This document shows, in pieces, positions 33,785 to 41,418 of a DNA stretch of 42,426 bases. The notes under the pieces were generated by a model. It was not told the origin of the DNA. It saw only the letters and a program-made list of their open reading frames with translations, and made no database searches. Position 1 is the stretch's first letter, and each line of letters begins with the position of its first letter. The DNA comes from Lachnospiraceae bacterium (GTDB taxonomy: Bacteria; Bacillota; Clostridia; Lachnospirales; Lachnospiraceae), in NCBI GenBank assembly GCA_022796475.1, contig JAAWIS010000025.1, positions 1 through 42,426 on the forward strand. The letters run 5' to 3'. Position numbers and translations under genes: made by a program.

Positions 33785-35386
33785 CTAACGGTCCCACTTA
33801 TCACAGAGAGCCATAATCTGATCTGTGAACTTAGCCAAGTCCTTATTTGCTCCTCCTTCATTGCGGCGGATTACATGAAGCAGGCGCTCTCCTGCCGCCA
33901 GAAGTCTTGCAAATACAGAATCAGTCCGCTTCTTGGCAACTGCAGCCTTAACAATCGGGATTCCGGCAGCTTCCCGAATCCATACGCCCTCTGTTAAATC
34001 AAATACAGAGCCGGAAAATGGTGCTGAGGCTTCCAGGTTTAAATCTGTTTTTAAACCTTCTGCAAAATAGTCGCAAACCGTATCCTGTCCATGAACCATA
34101 AATACATGAGCTGGTTTTTCTTTAAACGCACCGATCCATTCCATCAGGCCATTTCGGTCTGCATGGCCGCTGATCCCGTCTATTCGTTCAATCCTGGCAT
34201 TCACATCAATCGTTTCACCAAACAGCTTTACTTCCTTAGCGCCTTCTAACAGGCTTCTTCCAATGGTTCCCTCTGCCTGGTATCCCGCAAATACAATGGT
34301 GCACTCTCTCCGCCATAAATTATGCTTTAAATGATGACGGATACGTCCGGCATCACACATGCCAGCCGCTGAGATAATTACCTTTGGAGTCAGGTCAAAG
34401 TTAATATTTTTGGATTCTTCACTGGTAATGGAAAGTTTCAGTCCTCTGAAATCAATTGGGTTAATTCCCTTTTCAACTAAATCCCTGGTTTCTTCATCAA
34501 AGCATTCTCTCATGTTATTTTTGAATACATGAGTTGCCTCCACAGCTAAGGGGCTGTCTACATATACCTCAAATCCGTCATGTCCTGCCACCATATTATC
34601 CGCTTTAATCTGACGGATGAAGTAGAGAAGCTCCTGAGTACGCCCAACGGCAAAGGCAGGAATTACTACATTCCCTCCTTTATCCAAAGTCGTTTGAATA
34701 ATATTTGCTAACGTTTCTGCATATCCTGCCTGTTTTTTATGATAGCGATCCCCGTAAGTACATTCCATAATTACATAGTCAGCAGAATCAATATAATGAG
34801 GATCCCGGATCAATGGTTTATTTTTGTTGCCAATATCACCAGAAAACACAAGTTTCTTCTGGATATCCTCTTCTGTTGCCCATACCTCAATAGAAGAAGA
34901 ACCTAAAAGGTGCCCTGCATCCGTAAAACGGATTTGGATATCATCATTTAGCTTTATCGTTTCATCATAAGGGTAAGACTCAATCAAATTAATTACCCCA
35001 AGGGCATCTTTCATCTGATAAAGAGGCTCTACCAGCTCCTTTCCGGCACGTCTTCCTTTACGATTTTTCCACTCTGCTTCCATCTCCTGAATATGGGCGC
35101 TGTCACGCAGCATAATATCACATAAATCTGCCGTAGCTTCTGTAGCAATTACCCTTCCCCGAAAGCCTCTCGCGTAAATAAAGGGCAAAAGGCCGGCATG
35201 ATCGATATGCGCATGGGTAAGAAGGACAAAATCGATCTCATTGTAGCCCACAGGCGGTTCTACATTTTCGTACAGATTCTGTCCCTGCTCCATACCACAA
35301 TCTACAAAAAGCTTCGTACTTCCCGCTTCAAGATAATGACAGCTGCCTGTTACTTCATGAGCCGCTCCAATAAATTCCAGTTTCAT
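33785..35386 (-). CDS. beta-CASP metallo-beta-lactamase fold hydrolase (RNA-processing type)
   Basis: A 533-residue protein. The zinc motif H58-A-H60-I-D62-H63 is followed by the beta-CASP domain (FSGDIGNKNKPLIRDP, MECTYGDRYH, VIPAFAVGRTQELLY) and the RMMBL motif GISGHADRNGL with VHG. This set is that of YSH1/CPSF-like nucleases of bacteria. A further about 90 C-terminal residues are not part of the usual fold. The ATG at 35386 has AGGAGG 6 bases upstream; a longer frame to 35488 lacks one. The substrate is probably RNA, by family. Confidence 0.9.
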   Translation of the reverse strand: MKLEFIGAAHEVTGSCHYLEAGSTKLFVDCGMEQGQNLYENVEPPVGYNEIDFVLLTHAHIDHAGLLPFIYARGFRGRVIATEATADLCDIMLRDSAHIQEMEAEWKNRKGRRAGKELVEPLYQMKDALGVINLIESYPYDETIKLNDDIQIRFTDAGHLLGSSSIEVWATEEDIQKKLVFSGDIGNKNKPLIRDPHYIDSADYVIMECTYGDRYHKKQAGYAETLANIIQTTLDKGGNVVIPAFAVGRTQELLYFIRQIKADNMVAGHDGFEVYVDSPLAVEATHVFKNNMRECFDEETRDLVEKGINPIDFRGLKLSITSEESKNINFDLTPKVIISAAGMCDAGRIRHHLKHNLWRRECTIVFAGYQAEGTIGRSLLEGAKEVKLFGETIDVNARIERIDGISGHADRNGLMEWIGAFKEKPAHVFMVHGQDTVCDYFAEGLKTDLNLEASAPFSGSVFDLTEGVWIREAAGIPIVKAAVAKKRTDSVFARLLAAGERLLHVIRRNEGGANKDLAKFTDQIMALCDKWDR

Positions 35387-35620
35387 GAAACCCCTCCTGT
35401 ATTTAATTTTTTTTTCATGTGTTGCTTTTATGCCATGCCCGCTGGATACGGCATATTGGGATGCACCTTTATGGATCCGGTACAGCAATTCCTCTTATCA
35501 GGATTATATCATGAACCGCTAAAAAACGCTATATAATTTAAAAGAAATGTGCAAACTATCTGAAACTATCGAAAACTCTTCTCAACATATCTTATGAAAC
35601 ACTACAATTATCCCTCTTTA

Positions 35621-37096
35621 TCAAATAATAATACAGATCATCCCCCCATTACTGTCATTTATAATTTTCTGCATGGTATCCTGAAGCTTCATTTGACTTT
35701 CATCCGTTAACTGAGAGATTTTTGCGTGAATTCCATCTCCTACAATCTGCTCTATGGATTTTCCAAAAATATTTGCGTCCCAGATTCCTTCCGGATTTTC
35801 CCTGGAACTTTCTTTAATGTATGAAATTAAATCCTGGGCCTGCTGTTCACTGCCTACGATAGGAGCTATTTCCGTTTGAATTTGAGCTTTAATCATATGA
35901 ATTGACGGCGCTTCTGCTTTAATTTTAACACCATACTTGTTTCCGTGGCGGATCACCTGGGGATCATCTAGCAGAATTTCTGACCGTTCCGGCCTTACTG
36001 CTCCATAACCTTTCAGACGCACCTGGCTTAAGGCGTCCTGGACTTTTATGTACTCTTTTTGCATCCGTGCCAGACTTTCCAGAGTCTGCATTAACTGATA
36101 TTCCCCTTCAATGGGAAGTCCAGTAAAATCGCTTAGAATCTGGTAATAACAGCCATCATCCATTACCACATTCATTGTAATGCAGCCATCTGCCATATTC
36201 ATCCGATCCAGCCGGATTTCTTTCATGGAATCTGTATGAATGTCTTCCACGCCCTTGGAAACATCCTTCATCTGGCCTACTTGGCCCAATACCTGTTTTG
36301 CAACCTCTATTACCTGTGCTTTCATTGGATGGGTGCTGGGCAGAATTTCCAGCCATTTGGGAATTACAAAGTCCAAACGCACTACCGGAAATTCTTTCAG
36401 TACTTTTTCTAAAATATGGTAAATATCTTCTTTTTTAAGCTGCTCACAGTTTACCGGCATTACGCTGACACCGTATTCTTCTTCCATGGAACGTGCTAAC
36501 TCTGCTGTTTCATCAGAATAAGGACGCATCGAGTTTAAAAGTACAATAAATGGTTTATGAAGAGCTTTTAACTCTTCAATTGCTGTCTGTTCTGCATTTA
36601 TGTAACTAGGCCGCCTTAAGTCACCAAAAGAGCCGTCGCTTGTGATGACCACTCCGATGGTAGAGTGATCACAGATTACTTTACGAGTGCCGATTTCCGC
36701 TGCTTTTGTAAATGGAATTTCCGTATCATACCAAGGCGTTTTTACCATCCGCTCCGTATCATTTTCAATATGTCCGGCAGCGCCGTCTACCATAAAGCCA
36801 ACACAGTCAATCAGCCTTACCTTTACAGAAATCCCGTCGTCCAGTTGGATTTTGGCTGCTTCCTTCGGGATAAACTTAGGCTCTGTTGTCATAATTGTTT
36901 TTCCGGCAGCACTTTGGGGAAGCTCATCCCGGCTTAAATTCCGGCTGTTTTCATCTTCCATAGCAGGAATCACCAGAAGTTCCATAAAACGTTTAATAAA
37001 GGTAGATTTCCCAGTCCGTACCGGCCCTACCACGCCAATATAGATTTCTCCTTTGGTTCGGGCCTCCATATCTTTGTATACATGAAAATTGTCCAT
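35621..37096 (-). CDS. spoIVA: stage IV sporulation protein A
   Basis: A 491-residue ATPase that polymerises on the outer forespore membrane and anchors the spore coat. The N-terminal Walker A GPVRTGKST (24-32), LIDCVGFMVDGAAGH and ITSDGSFGDL are diagnostic, and the C terminus ends NGGMICIII, as required for localisation through SpoVM in Bacillus. AAGGGGG precedes the ATG by 8 bases. The leader (37097-37150) holds CATATACT, a weak match to a sigma-E -10 box, as expected for a mother-cell gene, but no clear -35. The 234 bases between it and the metallo-hydrolase gene show no other gene. Confidence 0.97.
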   Translation of the reverse strand: MDNFHVYKDMEARTKGEIYIGVVGPVRTGKSTFIKRFMELLVIPAMEDENSRNLSRDELPQSAAGKTIMTTEPKFIPKEAAKIQLDDGISVKVRLIDCVGFMVDGAAGHIENDTERMVKTPWYDTEIPFTKAAEIGTRKVICDHSTIGVVITSDGSFGDLRRPSYINAEQTAIEELKALHKPFIVLLNSMRPYSDETAELARSMEEEYGVSVMPVNCEQLKKEDIYHILEKVLKEFPVVRLDFVIPKWLEILPSTHPMKAQVIEVAKQVLGQVGQMKDVSKGVEDIHTDSMKEIRLDRMNMADGCITMNVVMDDGCYYQILSDFTGLPIEGEYQLMQTLESLARMQKEYIKVQDALSQVRLKGYGAVRPERSEILLDDPQVIRHGNKYGVKIKAEAPSIHMIKAQIQTEIAPIVGSEQQAQDLISYIKESSRENPEGIWDANIFGKSIEQIVGDGIHAKISQLTDESQMKLQDTMQKIINDSNGGMICIII

Positions 37097-37175
37097 AAAA
37101 ATACCCCCTTGCTATGCTGATACAGTATATGCAAGAAGGTATGATTTCATTAATCTTTCTTTTAAAAACTTTATA

Positions 37176-37616
37176 TTATCTTCCGGTTTCTACCGGTTCA
37201 TGGTGCAGAAGCTTTATCGTTTTCTGAGCACGTTCTTCCAGAGAATAGGTTTTAAAGGACATTTTATTTACCCTGACCACATCTTTATTATCATCAACCT
37301 CTGCTACTTTAACTTTTGAAGCCAGTTCACTGCAGCTAATGTCTTCGATATATTCGTAATACGTCATATCTTTTCGCTTGGTCAACTGTTCCACAGCCTC
37401 TAAAACCGTTTTTGAAAATCCATAAAGCTTTAAATCCCCCATGGACAGCTCTGAATCCTCTAAAACATCATGGAGAACCGCTACGATTTTTTCTTCTTCT
37501 GTATCCATCTTTTCCATTACCCGCAGAGCATGCTCTACATATGGACGTCCGGTTTGATCCTCTTTTCCCTTTAATGCTTCTGTCGCTACTTCAATGGCTT
37601 TCTGCAGCATAGACAA
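37176..37616 (-). CDS. small HD-domain hydrolase, SpoT-like
   Basis: A 146-residue stand-alone HD-domain protein. Metal ligands appear in YVEHALRV, in VAVLHDVLEDSELS (the HD pair) and probably VDDNKDVVR, with the order seen in the ppGpp hydrolase half of RelA/SpoT and in MESH1-like proteins. No synthetase or regulatory domain follows, so a nucleotide or ppGpp hydrolase is possible but unproven. The start is uncertain: TTG at 37616 sits 8 bases after AAGGGGG; an ATG at 37610 and a TTG at 37637 are alternatives. Confidence 0.75.
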   Translation of the reverse strand: MSMLQKAIEVATEALKGKEDQTGRPYVEHALRVMEKMDTEEEKIVAVLHDVLEDSELSMGDLKLYGFSKTVLEAVEQLTKRKDMTYYEYIEDISCSELASKVKVAEVDDNKDVVRVNKMSFKTYSLEERAQKTIKLLHHEPVETGR

Positions 37617-37686
37617 TATAAAAACCCCCTTTTCCAATCAATTTCTGATCTTTCTATCCTTTTTTAAATTTTATCATAAATATACA

Positions 37687-37720
37687 GAAAAAGCCAGAAA
37701 ATCTTGTGGACTTTTCTGGC
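37687..37720 (-). terminator. terminator of the liv operon
   Basis: On the minus strand GCCAGAAAA and TTTTCTGGC form a perfect 9-pair stem around a 10-base loop, followed by TTTTTCTG. It lies 26 bases past the livF stop. Confidence 0.85.
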
Positions 37721-37746
37721 GAAATTCTGCCTGTAAATGATAAGGT

Positions 37747-38457
37747 TTATTCACTTAAATATGCCTTCTTTACAGAATCATTATTCATTAATTCCCCGGC
37801 ATCACCGGAAAGGGCAATGGTTCCGGTTTCCAGCACATACGCTCTGTCTGCAATAGACAAAGCTTTCTTTGCATTCTGCTCTACCAAAAGGACAGTAGTT
37901 CCGTCACCATTAATTTTTTGTATGATATCAAAAATTTCATTTACGTAGATTGGAGAAAGCCCCATAGAAGGCTCATCCATAACAATCAGTTTCGGATGAC
38001 TCATTAAAGCCCTGCCCATGGCCAGCATCTGCTGCTCACCTCCGGACAAGGTTCCAGCCAACTGGTTTTTCCGCTCCTCTAAACGCGGAAAACGGGAATA
38101 TACCACCTTTAAGGTTTCCTCTATCTCATTTTTATCACTTCTGGTATATGCTCCAAGTTTTAAATTCTGCAGAACAGATAATTGGGCAAACACACGGCGG
38201 CCTTCCGGCACATGGGCAATCCCCATAGGCACCAGCTTATGCCCTGGCATTCTGGTGATATCCTTTCCCTCATACACAATCCTTCCCGCTTTAGAGGGGA
38301 TCAGACCGGTAATCGTCTGAAGGGTGGTGGTTTTCCCTGCTCCGTTTGCGCCAATCAGCGCAATAATCTCTCCCTGTTCTACATCGAAGGAGATTCCTTT
38401 TATTGCCTGGATCACGCCGTAATAGACTTCCAATCCGGTTACTTCCAGTAATGCCAT
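37747..38457 (-). CDS. livF: branched-chain amino acid ABC transporter ATP-binding protein LivF
   Basis: A 236-residue ABC ATPase. Walker A is GANGAGKTT (36-44), the signature LSGGEQQMLAMGRAL, and Walker B LIVMDEPSMGLSP. HVPEGRRVF before the signature is typical of LivF. It energises uptake of leucine, isoleucine or valine through LivH/LivM. GGAGG lies 8-9 bases before the ATG, and the gene follows livG by 12 bases. It is the last gene of the operon. Confidence 0.95.
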   Translation of the reverse strand: MALLEVTGLEVYYGVIQAIKGISFDVEQGEIIALIGANGAGKTTTLQTITGLIPSKAGRIVYEGKDITRMPGHKLVPMGIAHVPEGRRVFAQLSVLQNLKLGAYTRSDKNEIEETLKVVYSRFPRLEERKNQLAGTLSGGEQQMLAMGRALMSHPKLIVMDEPSMGLSPIYVNEIFDIIQKINGDGTTVLLVEQNAKKALSIADRAYVLETGTIALSGDAGELMNNDSVKKAYLSE

Positions 38458-38469
38458 AATATCTCCCTC

Positions 38470-39228
38470 CTATTCGCCTAAGTATGCTTTAATTACCTGT
38501 GGATTATTTAACACATCCGATGTATTTCCTTCAGTCAGCACCTGACCAAAGTTTAACACGGTCAGTTTTTCACAGATTCCGGATACCAGCTTCATATCAT
38601 GTTCAATCAGCAAAATGGTCATATCAAAATGTTCCCGCACAAAACCGATGGTATCCATCAGCTCTTTCGTTTCATTCGGATTCATGCCGGCAGCAGGCTC
38701 ATCCAAAAGCAGCAGCTTTGGCTCTGTAGCAAGCGCCCTGGCAATCTCCAGCTTTCTCTGCTTGCCATATGGCAGGTTCGACGCCTTATAATCTGCTTCC
38801 TGATCCAGGTCAAATACCTTTAATAGATTAAGTGCCTGTTCATTCATGGCCTTTTCCACCTGAAAATAACGGGGCATTCTCAGAATCCCTTCTAATGTGG
38901 AATACGGATGATGGTTATGAAGTCCCACTTTTACATTATCCAAAACTGATAAATCCTTAAATAAACGAATATTCTGAAAGGTTCTGGCTATGCCTGCCTG
39001 GTTAATATCAATGGTTTTCTTTCCGGTAATATTTCTGCTATCCAGTTCAATACTTCCGGAATCCGGCTTATATACTCCAGTCAAAAGGTTAAATACTGTG
39101 GTTTTTCCAGCGCCATTCGGTCCAATCAGCCCATAAAGCTGGCCTTTTTCAATGGTGATATGAAAATCATCCACTGCTTTTAATCCTCCGAAGGAGATAC
39201 TTAAATTTTTAACCTCTAACATTGCCAT
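38470..39228 (-). CDS. livG: branched-chain amino acid ABC transporter ATP-binding protein LivG
   Basis: A 252-residue ABC ATPase, partner of LivF. Walker A is GPNGAGKTT, Walker B LLLDEPAAGMNP with the LivG-type PAAGMNPNET extension, and IARTFQNIRLF at the Q-loop. In place of the usual LSGGQ it has NLPYGKQRKLEIARAL, the variant usual for LivG. GGAGG lies 8 bases before the ATG inside the end of livM. It adjoins livM without a gap. Confidence 0.95.
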   Translation of the reverse strand: MAMLEVKNLSISFGGLKAVDDFHITIEKGQLYGLIGPNGAGKTTVFNLLTGVYKPDSGSIELDSRNITGKKTIDINQAGIARTFQNIRLFKDLSVLDNVKVGLHNHHPYSTLEGILRMPRYFQVEKAMNEQALNLLKVFDLDQEADYKASNLPYGKQRKLEIARALATEPKLLLLDEPAAGMNPNETKELMDTIGFVREHFDMTILLIEHDMKLVSGICEKLTVLNFGQVLTEGNTSDVLNNPQVIKAYLGE

Positions 39229-40299
39229 TTAAGCCGCCTCCTTCCGATTTTTCCCTCTGATTGCTTCTAACAGCCGCTCTCTCATTTCGATTGCCTTAGG
39301 CGCAGAGTTAAACAGCATCATCACAATGAGCACGATAGCATAAATCAGCATACGGTAATTATTCAGCCCGCGGAGAAGCTCCGGCAAAGCTGTCAGGATC
39401 ACTGCTGAGATAATCGAGCCGCGAATATTTCCAATCCCTCCCAGTACCACAAATACCAGGATCATAATCGACATGTTGTAACCGAAATTTTTCGGCGTAG
39501 CAGCAAGACTGGATAAATTATGGGCATATAAAACTCCTGCCACTCCTGCAATTGATGCTGAAACCGTAAAGGCCAGCAATTTATATTTCGTTATATTAAT
39601 TCCCACTGACTCGGCGGCAATCCGGTTATCACGAATCGCCATAATGGCCCGGCCAGTTCTTGAATGGATTAAATTCAAAATAATAAACAGCGCAATCAGT
39701 ACCAGAATAATTCCGATGGTAAAGGTAGATGCCTTCGGTGTACCGGTAATTCCCTGGGCGCCTTTTATAATAACTTCTCCATCGCCTTCCAGGTTCAGAG
39801 AAGCTGCATCTTTCATAGAAAAATGAAATCCCTGGCTGTCTTTTCCCACATAAAGCACATTAATCAAGTTTTTGATTATTTCACCGAATGCCAAGGTAAC
39901 AATAGCCAGATAGTCGCCTTTCAGACGAAGGACAGGAATTCCGATTAAAAAGCCGCAGAGCGCAGCCACTGCCGCTCCTATCAAAATAGCCACAGCAAAC
40001 CGGACTCCTATACTTGGAATTACATCAGCCATAGCTTTTGTAAAGAATGCGCCGGAAAATGCACCCACACACATAAATCCTGCATGTCCTAAACTTAATT
40101 CGCCTAAAATACCTACTGTTAAATTCAAGGAAATTGCTAAAATCACATAAGTACAGATTGGAACCAGCAAGCCGTTTAAAAGGTTCGTCATACGTCCTGC
40201 CATGCTCCAAATCTGAATAAACACCCAAAAGGCAATTACGATAGCGTATGTGATGAGGTTTTGAATTGCTATTTTATTTTTTCCACTTTTCATTTTCAT
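39229..40299 (-). CDS. livM: branched-chain amino acid ABC transporter permease LivM
   Basis: A 356-residue inner-membrane permease with about ten hydrophobic segments. The family sequence LGHAGFMCVGAFSGAFF and the cytoplasmic EAA-like loop AIRDNRIAAESVGINITKYK are present. I chose the ATG at 40299, with AGGTG 6 bases upstream; a GTG at 40308 directly follows the livH stop. The N terminus is Lys-rich. It pairs with LivH to form the channel. Confidence 0.94.
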   Translation of the reverse strand: MKMKSGKNKIAIQNLITYAIVIAFWVFIQIWSMAGRMTNLLNGLLVPICTYVILAISLNLTVGILGELSLGHAGFMCVGAFSGAFFTKAMADVIPSIGVRFAVAILIGAAVAALCGFLIGIPVLRLKGDYLAIVTLAFGEIIKNLINVLYVGKDSQGFHFSMKDAASLNLEGDGEVIIKGAQGITGTPKASTFTIGIILVLIALFIILNLIHSRTGRAIMAIRDNRIAAESVGINITKYKLLAFTVSASIAGVAGVLYAHNLSSLAATPKNFGYNMSIMILVFVVLGGIGNIRGSIISAVILTALPELLRGLNNYRMLIYAIVLIVMMLFNSAPKAIEMRERLLEAIRGKNRKEAA

Positions 40300-40308
40300 C
40301 TTCTGCAC

Positions 40309-41190
40309 CTACACTTTCTCGTGAATCGTCTTGCCTAAAATTCCGGTTGGGCGTACCAGCAGTACAATAATTAAGACAGAAAATACAATAGCATCAGAAA
40401 GCTCAGAAGAAATATAAGCTTTTGACAAGTTTTCAATTACTCCCAGGATAATCCCGCCAATCATAGCGCCTGGAATAGATCCGATCCCGCCGAACACAGC
40501 CGCCACAAACGCTTTAATTCCGGGCATGGAACCGGTATAAGGTGTCAAAGAAGGGTAGGCAGAACACAGAAGCACCCCAGCAATAGCAGCCAGGGCGGAT
40601 CCAATGGCAAACGTAACTGCAATTGTGCGGTTCACATCAATCCCCATCAAAGTAGCTGCTCCTTTATCCTCGGAAACAGCCAGCATGGCCTGACCCATTT
40701 TCGTTTTATTGATAAATGAGGTTAATACAACCATAATAACGATACAAGACGCAATGGTAACCAAAGTAACGCCTGAAATGGAAAGCTGACCGCCTGCCAG
40801 CTTTAAGGCCGGAATTTTCACTACTGACTCAAACTGCTTGGAATTGGAGCCAAAAATTAAGAGGGCCACATTTTGAAGCAGATAACTGATGCCGATAGCC
40901 GTAATCAAGACGGCAAGGGGAGAAGCTCCCCGCAGAGGCTTGTAGGCAACCCTCTCAATGGTAACACCCAGAACGGTACAGACAAAAACCGCCGCTAAAA
41001 TCCCAAGAACAGGATTTTTCCCCAGGGTGCTGACCACCGTAAACGCTGCAAAGCCACCCACCATGATAATGTCGCCATGGGCAAAATTCAGCATCTTTGC
41101 AATTCCGTATACCATGGTGTATCCAAGAGCGATAATCGCATAAATACTGCCAAGGCTGATTCCATTAATTAAGTAAGATAGGAAACTCAT
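40309..41190 (-). CDS. livH: branched-chain amino acid ABC transporter permease LivH
   Basis: A 293-residue inner-membrane permease with eight or so hydrophobic segments. Hallmarks are YTMVYGIAKMLNFAHGDIIM near the N terminus, RPLRGASPLAVLI-like loop YKPLRGASPLAVLI and the coupling region with GIDVNRTIAVTF. The ATG at 41190 has AGAGG 7 bases upstream; a GTG two codons earlier is less likely. It follows a hairpin that could limit its expression relative to the binding protein. Confidence 0.94.
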   Translation of the reverse strand: MSFLSYLINGISLGSIYAIIALGYTMVYGIAKMLNFAHGDIIMVGGFAAFTVVSTLGKNPVLGILAAVFVCTVLGVTIERVAYKPLRGASPLAVLITAIGISYLLQNVALLIFGSNSKQFESVVKIPALKLAGGQLSISGVTLVTIASCIVIMVVLTSFINKTKMGQAMLAVSEDKGAATLMGIDVNRTIAVTFAIGSALAAIAGVLLCSAYPSLTPYTGSMPGIKAFVAAVFGGIGSIPGAMIGGIILGVIENLSKAYISSELSDAIVFSVLIIVLLVRPTGILGKTIHEKV

Positions 41191-41213
41191 ACACACACCT
41201 CTTTTGCACGTCT

Positions 41214-41250
41214 TTTTTAAAAAGAGAGGGCTGTCGCCGGGACAACCCTC
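41214..41250 (-). terminator. intra-operon terminator/attenuator between binding protein gene and livH
   Basis: On the minus strand GAGGGTTGTC and GACAGCCCTC form a 10-pair stem (one G-T) with loop CCGGC, followed by TCTTTTTAAAAAAG. Such a structure between the substrate-binding protein gene and the permease genes commonly lets the former be made in excess. Confidence 0.75.
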
Positions 41251-41265
41251 TGTTGGGCTTTGTAT

Positions 41266-41414
41266 CGTTTATGGTAACTGTTCAGTACCCTCACCGTTAC
41301 GAGCAAAATCCATTAAAAATCGCCTACGGCGATGGGATTTTTGCTTGTTTTTCTACGTTTCCTTACGGTCAGCGCAGCAAGTGCGCAGACCTACTGAACA
41401 GTTACCGTTTATGG
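41266..41414. repeat. multi-hairpin palindromic repeat element, copy 2
   Basis: Flanked by direct repeats CGTTTATGG (41266-41274 and 41406-41414), the unit is bounded by perfect 15-base inverted arms GGTAACTGTTCAGTA and TACTGAACAGTTACC. Inside are a core hairpin AATCGCC-TA-CGGCGAT (about 41318-41333) within outer AAAATCC/GGATTTT arms, and a hairpin GTC-TGCGCA...TGCGC-TGAC (41369-41391). The core matches copy 1 at 15761-15922 in inverted orientation. It lies 4 bases downstream of the binding-protein stop codon and contains no gene. Confidence 0.8.
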
Positions 41415-41418
41415 TTCT

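Noticed and set aside
36156-36356. A 66-codon minus-strand frame inside spoIVA
   Set aside because: It is a shifted frame of spoIVA, which is complete and intact; the fragment has no domain pattern.
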